The notes beneath the pieces were generated by a model. The model did no database searches, was not told the origin of the DNA, and saw nothing but the letters and a program-made list of their open reading frames with translations. From positions 62,001-126,000 of the forward strand of contig NZ_AGIK01000005.1 in the NCBI RefSeq assembly GCF_000230675.1: a DNA stretch of 64,000 bases. The letters run 5' to 3'. Origin of the DNA: Synechococcus sp. WH 8016. Its GTDB lineage: Bacteria; Cyanobacteriota; Cyanobacteriia; PCC-6307; Cyanobiaceae. Numbering within the stretch: position 1 is the stretch's first letter; every line of letters starts with the position of its first letter. This document shows, piece after piece, positions 1-8,028 of this stretch. The translations under genes were made by a program, and so were the position numbers.

Positions 1-149
1 CCGATGTAATCACAAAAACTTATACAGAGAGAAAGTTGATGGGTTTTCCAAAGAGAGAGACTACAGGAACTAACTTCGATTTCAGAGCGCACTCATTTCC
101 TCAAAAAAAATCCCCCAGGATGTTTGAGATCCCAAGGGTTGAGCATCAA

Positions 150-488
150 TCAATCTTGTGTGTCGTCGAATAGTTCCTCCAGTCTTCGATACATGCGGAT
201 TCCATCTTCTACCTCCCAGTGCTTGTTAAAAGATGGACCACCGGGATACTCAAAGTGTGATTGCTCTTCATCGCAATAGTTTTCCCAAACTCCAGTCAAA
301 ACTTGATTGACTTCACCACCACCTCGTTCTAGAAGGTCGCGGAACTCTCTGGATTGCTCCGTCATTCCAATGAGTTCGTCATGCGTAGCGTATAGAACAA
401 CTGGTTCAGGATTCTCACCACCATTTGGGTAGGTCCAGTCCTCATGGAAGAACGAAATCTTCCATGGTTTTTCATCGGCAAGTGTCAT
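150..488 (-). CDS. hypothetical protein of the integrated element
   Basis: A 112-residue acidic protein I do not recognise. It is rich in Glu/Asp and aromatic residues (for example FFHEDWTYPNGGENPEP near the N-terminus), with no signal peptide or membrane segment, so it is probably cytosolic. The ATG at 488 is supported by a strong purine-rich leader (GGAGGGAAAC eight bases upstream). It is the last visible gene of a minus-strand series of small genes between the window edge and the integrase; the series and the shared style of ribosome binding site suggest one mobile-element gene block. Function unknown. Confidence 0.6.
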   Translation of the reverse strand: MTLADEKPWKISFFHEDWTYPNGGENPEPVVLYATHDELIGMTEQSREFRDLLERGGGEVNQVLTGVWENYCDEEQSHFEYPGGPSFNKHWEVEDGIRMYRRLEELFDDTQD

Positions 489-554
489 AAGTGTTTCCCT
501 CCATTAGTAAGTGAATAAAGGGGAGTAGTTTCCTGCTCCCCAGTCAGGTCAGAT

Positions 555-899
555 TTACTCGCAACAACGGGAAACGAGTGTCAGCATCCATTCATCAAAA
601 TGATTAGACATCTCATCCATTCGCAGTTGCTCTTCATCAGTCCGAGCAATAGTGCTGGTTCCCAATCCTTGCTCTACTTCATCTTTTAGAGCAAAAGCAC
701 GAATAGCATCCCAGTAATAAAGCAAGACGTTTATGAGTTTGCGACAACCACTACCTTCATAAAAGTCATCATCATCTATCAAAGAATATAGATGTCCCTC
801 GAACACCCTGACAGAACATCTGTCTTTAATTGCGTCTCGCCTGAGAGACGACCACATCTTCGAGATGTGTCTAACATCTGATGCTTTTGTAATAGACAT
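555..899 (-). CDS. hypothetical protein of the integrated element
   Basis: A 114-residue protein with no recognised domain. It has a basic N-terminal part, an acidic middle (DDDDFYEGSG near residues 42-51) and an amphipathic, probably helical C-terminal half ending in two cysteines. The ATG at 899 follows a clear GGAGGAAA ribosome binding site. It lies 66 bases upstream (in transcription order) of the 150-488 gene. Base composition is more AT-rich than the core genes from 4.5 kb onward. Function unknown. Confidence 0.6.
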   Translation of the reverse strand: MSITKASDVRHISKMWSSLRRDAIKDRCSVRVFEGHLYSLIDDDDFYEGSGCRKLINVLLYYWDAIRAFALKDEVEQGLGTSTIARTDEEQLRMDEMSNHFDEWMLTLVSRCCE

Positions 900-1059
900 A
901 AGAGATTTCCTCCATAGTTTTGTTTGTAAAAGTGAGAGTTATTACCTTTCTGTCTCCCGTATATCTCTCAGAACCGGGGTTTTACGAGGGTCAGAGGTCC
1001 TCGAAGAACTTATGTAATGAGAACCTTGGTGCGTCCTCCAAAAGGAGAGACCGCACAAA

Positions 1060-1254
1060 CTAATTCTGGTTTCCAACCACATAGTTCTGATAGTTCCTTC
1101 CAGGGGTCCAACAGAAAACAAATGATCTCTTCTGTCCCCCATAGGAAACAACACAGACGGGGTGTCCCGTCTTCTTACGCATATGGAAGGTTCCTTCATC
1201 AGCAAGGTCCCGCAGGAAGTCCTGAATCCTGCGATTGACCTGTGCTGAGTTCAT
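1060..1254 (-). CDS. small hypothetical protein
   Basis: A 64-residue ORF beginning MNSAQVNRRIQDFLRDLADE, with an amphipathic helix followed by a compact hydrophobic/aromatic segment (GHPVCVVSYGGQKRSFVF). I prefer it to the overlapping 87-codon ORF in another frame (942-1205) because its start lies only 10 bases after the stop of the 1265-1690 gene, consistent with translational coupling, and its composition looks more like a folded protein. No family recognised; the choice of frame is not certain. Confidence 0.45.
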   Translation of the reverse strand: MNSAQVNRRIQDFLRDLADEGTFHMRKKTGHPVCVVSYGGQKRSFVFCWTPGRNYQNYVVGNQN

Positions 1255-1264
1255 GGGTCAGAAG

Positions 1265-1690
1265 TCAAGCGAATCCCTTTCCAGAAGGAACATAAGGATT
1301 TGCTTCTGGAAAGGTCGCAAAATCCACCAATGTCATATTGGGAGGAAGGAGTTTTGCTCTCGCAGGATTCACACGAGTCGCATCACATTCACTACAGCAA
1401 CGATGCGGGAGATTCTGTTCTTGCGCTTCCTTCGCATAGGTATGAGGAGCAAGAGGAGCAGGATTATGAGTGTCGTGAAGGGAAACCATTTCCTTACCGC
1501 ATAAGCAGCAGTTCATGGGTTGGTAATCCTTCTCATGAATCATGGTCGAACCAGGTTCATAGGAATTCTTGTTCCAGAGGTTCTTATAGAAGTTGTTGTA
1601 TTTGATTTGAGATTCGACATTTCCTTTAGTTCCTTCACGGAACCACTTCATAACCTGCTTTTGAGAAGGTTGCTGATGTTGTATAGACAT
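1265..1690 (-). CDS. small protein with a putative zinc-binding four-cysteine cluster
   Basis: A 141-residue protein with two cysteine knuckles: NCCLCGKEM in the middle and RCCSECDATRVNPARA about 37 residues later. This CxxC...CxxC spacing is typical of a structural zinc ribbon, as found in HNH-like or recombination-endonuclease-like phage proteins, but no catalytic His-Asn-His motif is evident. An upstream in-frame GTG at 1699 is possible; I chose the ATG at 1690. The leader (TTATTAGAGTGAATCTAATG) resembles that of the neighbouring 1823-2404 gene, as if both belonged to one element. Nucleic-acid binding is an inference only. Confidence 0.55.
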   Translation of the reverse strand: MSIQHQQPSQKQVMKWFREGTKGNVESQIKYNNFYKNLWNKNSYEPGSTMIHEKDYQPMNCCLCGKEMVSLHDTHNPAPLAPHTYAKEAQEQNLPHRCCSECDATRVNPARAKLLPPNMTLVDFATFPEANPYVPSGKGFA

Positions 1691-1822
1691 TAGATTCACT
1701 CTAATAATGTGATTTACATGGGGTCTCTGCCTCCACTCCTAAGTGAAAGCAAAGCAGAGAGATTTGTTGTGAGGACTCAGGTGTTCAGGATTTTAGACTT
1801 ATTACTGCCTGATTACTTCTGA

Positions 1823-2404
1823 CTAAGTAGTGGTCAAAGATTCACCCTCAGAAAGGTCAGTTTTAACCACCTTTATAGTTCTATCTTGTTGATTAGCAAG
1901 GAGAGCAATCTGACCACAGAATGAATCCAGATCAGTGTCCTCTAATGAAGAGTCAGCAAGGACCTCAAAGAAGAGTTGCCAGGTCTTCTGCTTCTGTTCC
2001 TGAGGTTTCAGACGCAGGTTCTCAACCTCAATCACCAGAGAACAATGGTCATCACCCGAAAGATCCCACTCAGGGTAAAAATTAGACATATCAGGTTCTT
2101 CCAGTTCCTTCTCACCACGCACATAAGCAAGTGCTTCTTCCTTAGAAGAACATTCAAAGGTCTGGGTATGGTCCGAAACCACCACTTTCCAAGTTCCTTC
2201 GACCGAATAAGATTCGTCCCACTCAAAGTTGTCCAGAAACTCTTGGAGAGTCAGGTGCTTTGTTTCATCAGCAGAACCCCTGAAGTCCAATTCCTTATTT
2301 AAAAGACGACTAAGTTTCTGGGTGAGATAATGAATAGTCTTCTTGTCTCCCGTACTGAAGAGTTCTACGGCAGTTTTCTGCTGTTCTTGTGTTGCGTTGA
2401 ACAT
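1823..2404 (-). CDS. hypothetical acidic protein of the integrated element
   Basis: A 193-residue, strongly acidic, Gln/Glu-rich protein beginning MFNATQEQQKTAVELFSTGD. The reading frame extends 26 codons further up, but the ATG at 2404 is preceded by AGAGGAATCC at good spacing and the extra N-terminal segment looks untranslated. No signal peptide, no membrane helix and no recognised domain. It lies between the AlpA-like regulator and the cysteine-cluster gene, in the same direction. Anti-restriction or DNA-mimic function could be imagined from the acidity, but nothing specific supports it. Confidence 0.55.
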   Translation of the reverse strand: MFNATQEQQKTAVELFSTGDKKTIHYLTQKLSRLLNKELDFRGSADETKHLTLQEFLDNFEWDESYSVEGTWKVVVSDHTQTFECSSKEEALAYVRGEKELEEPDMSNFYPEWDLSGDDHCSLVIEVENLRLKPQEQKQKTWQLFFEVLADSSLEDTDLDSFCGQIALLANQQDRTIKVVKTDLSEGESLTTT

Positions 2405-2493
2405 AATGGATTCCTCTAATAAAGTGTTTATATGTATTCTTGGGAAGGAGTTATAAAGGTGGGTTCCCTTGCTTTTTTTCACCTATCGATTAC

Positions 2494-2709
2494 TCAAATA
2501 TGAGCAGCATTAATTTTCTGAGCGCACCAATCTTCGACATCGGACTTCACCCAGGCGACAGAACGAGCGCCCAATGAAACTTGTTTCGGGAAATTGCCCT
2601 CATCCATAAGGCGATAAATCGATGACTTAGAGAGACAAGTAAGTTCTTTTACTTGAGGGAGTCGAACGAATACCCGAGGAAGACGAATGAACTGATACTG
2701 AGAAAGCAT
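2494..2709 (-). CDS. AlpA-like helix-turn-helix regulator
   Basis: A 71-residue protein with the AlpA/MerR-like winged-helix pattern: a recognition-helix segment LTCLSKSSIYRLMDEGNFPK around residues 23-42, then an SLGARSVAWVKSDVEDW wing and helix. Proteins of this family control integrase or excisionase expression in P4-like prophages and satellite elements, and some act as excisionases themselves. It lies beside a P4-like integrase in the same orientation, which fits that role. There is no obvious ribosome binding site before the ATG. The 267-base gap to the integrase contains a strong inverted repeat (2867-2899). Confidence 0.8.
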   Translation of the reverse strand: MLSQYQFIRLPRVFVRLPQVKELTCLSKSSIYRLMDEGNFPKQVSLGARSVAWVKSDVEDWCAQKINAAHI

Positions 2710-2860
2710 AAAATGTGGTTCATAAAAGTGTATTGATTACGGAAATCTCGAAGTTAGATTAGTCAGGGAGGGGATGTCTGACTATAAAGACCCAGGACGG
2801 GTGAATGTTTATTTGATTGTTGGATGCGTGTGGTCGTTTCCTCTTCATCTGTATGTGAAT

Positions 2861-2899
2861 AGTATAACAAGAGGAACCCGACCCGTGGGTTCCTCTTGT
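2861..2899. promoter_or_regulatory. 13-bp perfect inverted repeat with promoter-like element before the AlpA gene
   Basis: ACAAGAGGAACCC (2867-2879) and its exact complement (2887-2899) flank a 7-base loop. On the minus strand the hairpin is followed directly by TATACT (2866-2861), a good -10 box for the downstream AlpA-like gene, so the right arm would cover the -35 region. It lies between the end of the integrase gene and alpA. It could be an integrase terminator, a repressor operator, or both; there is no T-tract, which weakens the simple terminator reading. Confidence 0.5.
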
Positions 2900-2976
2900 G
2901 CCACTTTGACCCCTGACTTTTCAGTCATACCAGTAGGTCTCACAAGGTCTCACTAACAAGAACTAACCACCAATCG

Positions 2977-4248
2977 TCAGACCTTCATGCCCTGAGAAAG
3001 TAGAGCATCGCACCAAGAAATCATAAACTTTCTCCTCTCATCTAAGAGTGTCGAATCGTCATAGGACTGCCTAACTTTGTCTCCAATCGCATGAGACAAC
3101 TGCCGTTGGATAAGTTCAGCAGGAAATCCCAAGACATCCTGTCCAGCAGTCAAAGCAGTTCTTCTAAGTCCGTGTGCCGTCTGGACTCCCTTGTATCCCA
3201 TCCGAATGAAGTGCTGGTTGATGGAATAGGGATTCAGATAGGGAGTGCTCCTGGACCTGGGAGAAGCAAAGACAAACTCCTCATCCCCACTCACCTTCCG
3301 CAGAGAGTCCAGAACTTCTTTGAATGGGTTCGTCAAAGGAACCAGATGGTCATGCCCAGTTTTCATCCGAGTGCCTGGAATCACCCATAGATCCTTGGAT
3401 TCATCGAGTTCTTCCCACCGCATCGGAGTCAAAGACCCGACACGCAAAAAGGTCATCAGAACGACCTTCACCGCAGAACAAAGCACCAAGGTTCCATTTG
3501 CCTGGTTCCTCTCCAAGTCATCAAAGAACCGAGGGAGTTGGTCCCAAGGAAGGGTTGGATGCGGAGTTGCCTTGTGCTTTGTCTTTGTGCCTTTGGTCCC
3601 AAGAGCAGGGTTCTGGTTCCTCTCCATCCACCCCTGGTCAATCGCATGGTCAAAGACCCCACGCATCACCATCAGGAGTTTGTCTGCCTGAGGTGCTTTC
3701 CCATCAGCAACCTTGGACCGAAATATCTCCATCACCCTTTCCCTGCCGTTCTTTCCACCAGTTCCCTTGTGGTCCCAGGACAAGTGAGCAACAGGTGTAT
3801 CTCCACCTAATCGGGGTATGACCTGATGGTTGAGCAGGTTTGGATATTCCTTTTTCGATGCCTTGGACGAGGAGTGGGAGAGATAGGACTTACATGCCTC
3901 AGCAAAGGTTGGACCTGATGAGTCCTGGACCTGAATCTGCTGTTCCTTTTTCAGTTCTCTTGGGTCTCTTCCTGTCTCCCTGCTCCATGACCTGATGCGG
4001 TCCCATTCGTCCCGTGCCTCTTTCAGGGACCACTTCCCAACCCCCCTTCCATAGACACCAATCCGAAGGGGGACCTGCTTTCCCTTCCGTCCAGGGGGAA
4101 ACCTCATGCGTCCCTCAAAGGACTTTCCACCACCTTTTCCGTCATCACGGAGAGGTTCGATGACGAGGAAAAGAGAATCCCCTACGGAAACATTTCTTCT
4201 GCGAACTCCTGCCTTCTCTGCCTTGACTTGCGAGTCAGAGAAAGACAT
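2977..4248 (-). CDS. int: P4-like tyrosine integrase
   Basis: A 423-residue site-specific recombinase. The N-terminal 90 residues resemble the arm-DNA-binding domain of P4-type integrases (RIGVYGRGVGKWSLKEARDE), followed by a core-binding domain (about 110-220) and a catalytic domain. The catalytic set is visible: Arg269 (FLRVGSL), His359-x-x-Arg362 (HGLRRT), His386 (QLSHAIG) and the nucleophile Tyr396 (RQSYDDS). It is transcribed away from the tRNA-Ser gene, with its promoter region between gene and tRNA, the usual arrangement for an element integrated at a tRNA 3' end. The gene appears full-length and intact. Confidence 0.93.
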   Translation of the reverse strand: MSFSDSQVKAEKAGVRRRNVSVGDSLFLVIEPLRDDGKGGGKSFEGRMRFPPGRKGKQVPLRIGVYGRGVGKWSLKEARDEWDRIRSWSRETGRDPRELKKEQQIQVQDSSGPTFAEACKSYLSHSSSKASKKEYPNLLNHQVIPRLGGDTPVAHLSWDHKGTGGKNGRERVMEIFRSKVADGKAPQADKLLMVMRGVFDHAIDQGWMERNQNPALGTKGTKTKHKATPHPTLPWDQLPRFFDDLERNQANGTLVLCSAVKVVLMTFLRVGSLTPMRWEELDESKDLWVIPGTRMKTGHDHLVPLTNPFKEVLDSLRKVSGDEEFVFASPRSRSTPYLNPYSINQHFIRMGYKGVQTAHGLRRTALTAGQDVLGFPAELIQRQLSHAIGDKVRQSYDDSTLLDERRKFMISWCDALLSQGMKV

Positions 4249-4256
4249 CTCAGGAA

Positions 4257-4319
4257 TCCAACAACACCAATTTTATCCAACAACACAACCCCTAAATCCA
4301 ACAACACTTCCAACAACAC
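4257..4319 (+). repeat. four direct repeats TCCAACAACAC upstream of the integrase
   Basis: Perfect copies start at 4257, 4276, 4297 and 4309 (spacings 19, 21 and 12 bases), between the integrase start codon and the tRNA-Ser gene. Integrases with an N-terminal arm-binding domain bind short direct repeats flanking the crossover site, so these are good candidates for arm-type sites. They also overlap where the integrase promoter should be, so binding could autoregulate it. A 6-bp inverted repeat (TCCTGG...CCAGGA) follows at 4332-4348. Confidence 0.75.
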
Positions 4320-4433
4320 ATTTACGGGACATCCTGGTGTTTCCAGGAACCACATGAGACCACGCAGACACTAAAAAGTCCCTCACCACAACGGGTTTGA
4401 GACATCAAAAGACCTTTCAGGACTTACTTAGAA

Positions 4434-4520
4434 CGGAGAGGGTGGGATTCGAACCCACGAGGGTGTTACCCCTACACGATTTCGAGTCGTGCGCATTCAA
4501 CCGGGCTCTGCCACCTCTCC
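4434..4520 (-). tRNA. tRNA-Ser(CGA)
   Basis: The minus strand folds as an 87-base class II tRNA: acceptor stem GGAGAGG/CCTCTCC with discriminator G, D-arm, anticodon stem CACGA/TCGTG with loop CTCGAAA (anticodon CGA), a long variable arm and a T-arm containing GGGTTCGAATCCC. The 3' CCA is not encoded. The 3' end faces the integrase, marking it as the likely attachment site. The first 24 bases also encode the last seven codons and stop of comEC. Confidence 0.97.
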
Positions 4521-6476
4521 AAACGCTTCACCAGCGTGATCCCATCTTAAAGCGCCACGGCCTGATTGCTTAAGGCGATGGAGCTGCGCATTCACGCGCA
4601 ACTGCCAACGTCGGTCTTGACCTTGCAGAGGGCGCAGCATCAAACCAGGGCTTTGCAGACGTTGACCTGGAAGCAAGGGAGGTTGGCCTTGATGCTCCGC
4701 CCGCACGGTATGGGCCAAAGGCGTCCAACAACTGATGTGATCACTCGCCACTGGGTCCATCACCACCAGCCAATCCAAGCGGCGGTGTCCGTAACCCTGC
4801 GCAAGCTGCTGAGCCAACTGGCAACTAAGCAAATCGCCATGACTGCTGATCAGTGCAGCGCGCCCTTGATGACGAGCCAGTAGCCACTGCCTTCCCCACT
4901 GGTGCACCAACAACACCTCATCGCTGAGCTGAACAGCGGCTTGCACCAGCGTGGCCAAGAGCAAAAGAGGAAACGCTCTCCAGCGCCAGCGTTGCAGTGC
5001 GGGTAAGGCCCAAGGGAGAAAAGCCAGCACAACAACCAACACCACCCAAGGCTGCGGATGTCCCGTCAGCAGCTGGGCATGGGGCCAGGCGCTGATCCAC
5101 CCCACCAAAGCGATCAACAACGCTGCCAACTGCTGCACCGGCCAAACCAACAGCGGCATCACGAGTGCGGCGATCGCCGTTGGCAGCAGCAACGTCAGCA
5201 ATGCCAAGGTCATCGCCGCAAGGGTGAGCGGTGCCAGCAGAGGTGCAGCCATCAGGTTGCTCAGAAGCGAGTACAAAGGCACAGAGCCAAAATGCAGGAT
5301 CTGCAAGGGAAGGGTCCAAAGCAGCGCCGCCATCGGCACCGATAGGGCAGGGGCCAGAACCGTCATCCACCTCTGAGGACAACACTGAGAACCATGCTGG
5401 AGAAGCCACTGCTCTAAGGGCTGCGCACTGAGCACTAAACCCGCTGTTGCAGCAGCACTGAGCTGAAAGCCGATGGAACGTGCCCAAGCAGGGTTCAGCA
5501 ACAGCATCACCACCAAGGTGCTGAGCAGCACGCCCAAGGGTTGGACGCGAGAGCCCCGTTCCCGGATCAAGAGAGCAGCAGCGCCCATCAACACGGCACG
5601 AACCACGGATGGCTGCCCGCCCGCCAGCGCAAGAAACACAGCCATCGCGCCCACTCCAGCCGCCAATCGCAAGGGCATGCAACCCCTGCGCGTCAGGGCA
5701 AGCGTGGCTCCCAACAACACGGAAAGATGAAATCCGGACGCGGCTAAGGCGTGGGATAACCCAGCAACACGAAAGGCTTCTCGCAACTCCGCGCTGAGCT
5801 CAACGTGGGCGCCGCCCAGCACCAGCGCCGCCAACAGACCACCTGAATGCTCTCCTGCTAGCTCTTGAAAGCGAGCCGCGATCTGACGACGCCGATCAGC
5901 CAGGGGGGTGTGATCTTGATGGATCAGCTCCACTGTCTTGGTTCGGAATTGGGTCCAACAGCCGCGAGCCGCCAACCGTTCCGCCGGGTTGGGAAGCAAG
6001 GGATGGGTTGCGACAGCAGGCGTCACGAGCTGACCCTGAGCCCTCACCCAGGCACCTTTGCGCACCAGCTGAGGGCAGGGATCCACCACCAACTCCGTGC
6101 GACCATCGCGTACCTGCCCCGCCAAATGGTGCACCTGCAGCAGGGCTTGGCAGCGCCCCCGACGAACAGGTGCATCAGCCAGAGCACGGCCTTCAAGCAC
6201 CAGCTGCTGCGAATCTGAATCGCTTGGCACAAGCTGCAGCGGATCCAGGGGGGTGGGCGTGGCCACTTGCCCCATCGAGGAGCGCAGCAACAAGCCACAC
6301 AACACGACCACAAGAACAAACAGCTTCCAACCTGAAAGTGAAAACCGGCGGCAGATCAGCACAACAGCCGCAGCCAGCCCAACCAAGACCACACACCAGT
6401 GCTGAATCCCCTGGGGAAAGGCCGCCCCCAGTTGGGTGGCAAGCATCAAAAGAACCAGCCAAAGAGCAACGTTCAT
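4497..6476 (-). CDS. comEC: ComEC/Rec2 family DNA-uptake channel protein
   Basis: A 659-residue polytopic membrane protein. An N-terminal pair of membrane segments and an OB-like periplasmic region (about 65-190) precede the competence core with its signature GLSHALAASGFHLSVLLG near residue 245, followed by many helices to about 520. ComEC carries single-stranded DNA across the inner membrane during transformation. The C-terminal domain (about 520-659) sits where other ComEC proteins have a metallo-beta-lactamase-like domain, but I see no HxHxDH motif, so it is degenerate or truncated. Its stop codon lies inside the tRNA-Ser gene. With the pilus genes at 20.9-29.9 kb it suggests natural competence. 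Confidence 0.88.
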   Translation of the reverse strand: MNVALWLVLLMLATQLGAAFPQGIQHWCVVLVGLAAAVVLICRRFSLSGWKLFVLVVVLCGLLLRSSMGQVATPTPLDPLQLVPSDSDSQQLVLEGRALADAPVRRGRCQALLQVHHLAGQVRDGRTELVVDPCPQLVRKGAWVRAQGQLVTPAVATHPLLPNPAERLAARGCWTQFRTKTVELIHQDHTPLADRRRQIAARFQELAGEHSGGLLAALVLGGAHVELSAELREAFRVAGLSHALAASGFHLSVLLGATLALTRRGCMPLRLAAGVGAMAVFLALAGGQPSVVRAVLMGAAALLIRERGSRVQPLGVLLSTLVVMLLLNPAWARSIGFQLSAAATAGLVLSAQPLEQWLLQHGSQCCPQRWMTVLAPALSVPMAALLWTLPLQILHFGSVPLYSLLSNLMAAPLLAPLTLAAMTLALLTLLLPTAIAALVMPLLVWPVQQLAALLIALVGWISAWPHAQLLTGHPQPWVVLVVVLAFLPWALPALQRWRWRAFPLLLLATLVQAAVQLSDEVLLVHQWGRQWLLARHQGRAALISSHGDLLSCQLAQQLAQGYGHRRLDWLVVMDPVASDHISCWTPLAHTVRAEHQGQPPLLPGQRLQSPGLMLRPLQGQDRRWQLRVNAQLHRLKQSGRGALRWDHAGEAFGEVAEPG

Positions 6477-6568
6477 CCACGCTGTGCGATCAAGCTGGTT
6501 GAAGCATTCCCCTAAAAAACAAAAGCAAAAGTCCAGTCAGAGCGAGCTAGAGAAACAATCCACTATCT

Positions 6569-6600
6569 ATGTGTTGTGACTCACTAAAGCCACAACACAT
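6569..6600. terminator. 10-bp perfect inverted repeat downstream of glyQ
   Basis: ATGTGTTGTG (6569-6578) and CACAACACAT (6591-6600) form a 10-bp perfect stem with a 12-base loop, placed between the glyQ stop and the comEC start on the minus strand. It is well placed to end the glyQ transcript, but there is no long T-tract on the minus strand, so it could equally be a protein-binding palindrome upstream of comEC. The rest of the 185-base gap shows no gene. Confidence 0.45.
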
Positions 6601-6661
6601 TGCTTAAAAATATATTCAGATTTCGAATCGATACCGCTTTATTGATGCATTGAGAGCAAGC

Positions 6662-7555
6662 TCAATGATCAACCGCCGCGGCAACCTTTGATTGCAGCAA
6701 CGGGAATCCCAGGGCCTCCCGCTCTGCTAACCAAGCCTCAGCCACTTTTCGGGCCAAATTGCGAATCCGTCCAATCGTGGCAGTCCGTTCCGTCACCGAA
6801 ATCACGCCACGAGCTTCCAGGAGATTGAAGGTATGACTGCACTTCAGAACAAAGTCGAGAGCAGGAGCTGGCAAGTTGTGTTCAATCAGATCCGTGGCTT
6901 CTGCCTCATAAATGGCAAACAGCTGCTTGAGACGATCGGGATTGGAAGCCTCGAAATTAAATTGACATTGCCCCTTCTCGAAGGGAAGCCAAATATCCCC
7001 ATAGCTGCGTTCAGCGTTCCAGCTCAAATCCCAGATGCTTTCCACATCCTGTAGATACATCGCTAGGCGCTCCAAGCCATAGGTGATCTCAATCGATACA
7101 GGCTTGCAATCGATGCCACCACATTGCTGGAAGTAGGTGAACTGGGTGACCTCCATACCGTCTAACCACACCTCCCAGCCCACACCCCAAGCGCCAAGTG
7201 TTGGCGACTCCCAGTTGTCCTCCACAAAACGAATGTCGTGATCGGCAGCGCAAATGCCAAGGGCCGCGAGCGATGCGAGATAGGTTTCCTGAATGCCATC
7301 GGGCGAAGGCTTGATCAGCACCTGATATTGGAAGTAATGCTGCGCCCGATTCGGGTTATCGCCATAACGACCGTCGGTGGGGCGCCGGCAAGGTTCTGGA
7401 TAGGCAACCGCCCAGGGCTCAGGTCCAATCGCCCGGAGCACCGTATGCGGGCTCATGGTTCCAGCACCCTTTTCCGTGTCGTAGGGCTGCAACAACACAC
7501 AACCCTGCTCTCCCCAAAAGCGATTCAGCGTGCTGATGATGTCCTGAAAGTGCAT
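6662..7555 (-). CDS. glyQ: glycyl-tRNA synthetase alpha subunit
   Basis: A 297-residue protein matching the alpha subunit of the bacterial tetrameric glycyl-tRNA synthetase: [19 protein letters not shown] at the start, then motif 2-like [35 protein letters not shown] and [13 protein letters not shown]. It activates glycine with ATP and charges tRNA-Gly together with GlyS, which is not in this window. Length is normal. It is transcribed alone, with a long non-coding stretch upstream and a palindrome downstream. Confidence 0.97.
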   Translation of the reverse strand: MHFQDIISTLNRFWGEQGCVLLQPYDTEKGAGTMSPHTVLRAIGPEPWAVAYPEPCRRPTDGRYGDNPNRAQHYFQYQVLIKPSPDGIQETYLASLAALGICAADHDIRFVEDNWESPTLGAWGVGWEVWLDGMEVTQFTYFQQCGGIDCKPVSIEITYGLERLAMYLQDVESIWDLSWNAERSYGDIWLPFEKGQCQFNFEASNPDRLKQLFAIYEAEATDLIEHNLPAPALDFVLKCSHTFNLLEARGVISVTERTATIGRIRNLARKVAEAWLAEREALGFPLLQSKVAAAVDH

Positions 7556-7820
7556 ACCGAGCAGGGACCTAATGGGGGCGATTGGACATGCTCACGGAGT
7601 TCTGCGCTGTCGCAAGCCTTAGAACGCACATCGAACGAGTGCGAGACGGTCCAGCAACGCAGAGAACTTGTGGAGGTCAAAGGCTAGTCGAGCACAGGCT
7701 TCTGGCCTGAACACGGAAGCACGCTCTCGCCACGGACTGATTTGGTAGCGACTCGCTCACCTTTTCGTCATACCTCCGCTTGCTCCAAAGCCAAAGTGAA
7801 CAGGCGAAAGCAAGACGCGT

Positions 7821-7850
7821 TGAGAGGGGTTGAGAGCCCTCTCATTTTTT
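7821..7850 (+). terminator. rho-independent terminator with no upstream gene on its strand
   Basis: TGAGAGGG (7821-7828) pairs perfectly with CCCTCTCA (7837-7844) across an 8-base loop and is followed by TTTTTT. This is one of the two best intrinsic terminators in the window, yet the nearest genes on both sides are on the minus strand. Confidence 0.8.
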
Positions 7851-8028
7851 ATGACGCCAGGTCAGCGAGACCATGACGCCTGATCACGGCGCCCGATCAC
7901 GATGAACCTGTTCACCCAGTAACGATCAGGATCCCTGAACCATCCCTCTGAATGCAACCAGTCAGAACTTTTCAGGGCTGTGACGCAAACGGCCGCTTTC
8001 CTCTTTTCAATTCATCAAAAGATCAAAC

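Noticed and set aside
46-1062. Imperfect similarity between 46-75 and 1034-1062 (CCAAAG.GAGAGAC...ACTAA)
   Set aside because: About 30 bases with several mismatches in AT-rich, purine-biased sequence; too weak to call a repeat or an attachment site.
942-1205. 87-codon minus-strand ORF overlapping the 1060-1254 gene
   Set aside because: It lies in a different frame from the better placed 64-residue ORF, has no ribosome binding site and a poor composition.
2774-2956. 60-codon plus-strand ORF between alpA and integrase
   Set aside because: It runs through the perfect inverted repeat at 2867-2899 and has no protein-like pattern; the region is regulatory.
4332-4348. Inverted repeat TCCTGG-TGTTT-CCAGGA as the integrase core site
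   Set aside because: It lies outside the tRNA, while elements of this type recombine within the tRNA 3' end; kept only as a note beside the direct repeats.
4918-5682. 254-codon ORF in another frame of comEC
   Set aside because: It is a shadow of the comEC reading frame, with low-complexity Ala/Arg/Gly composition.
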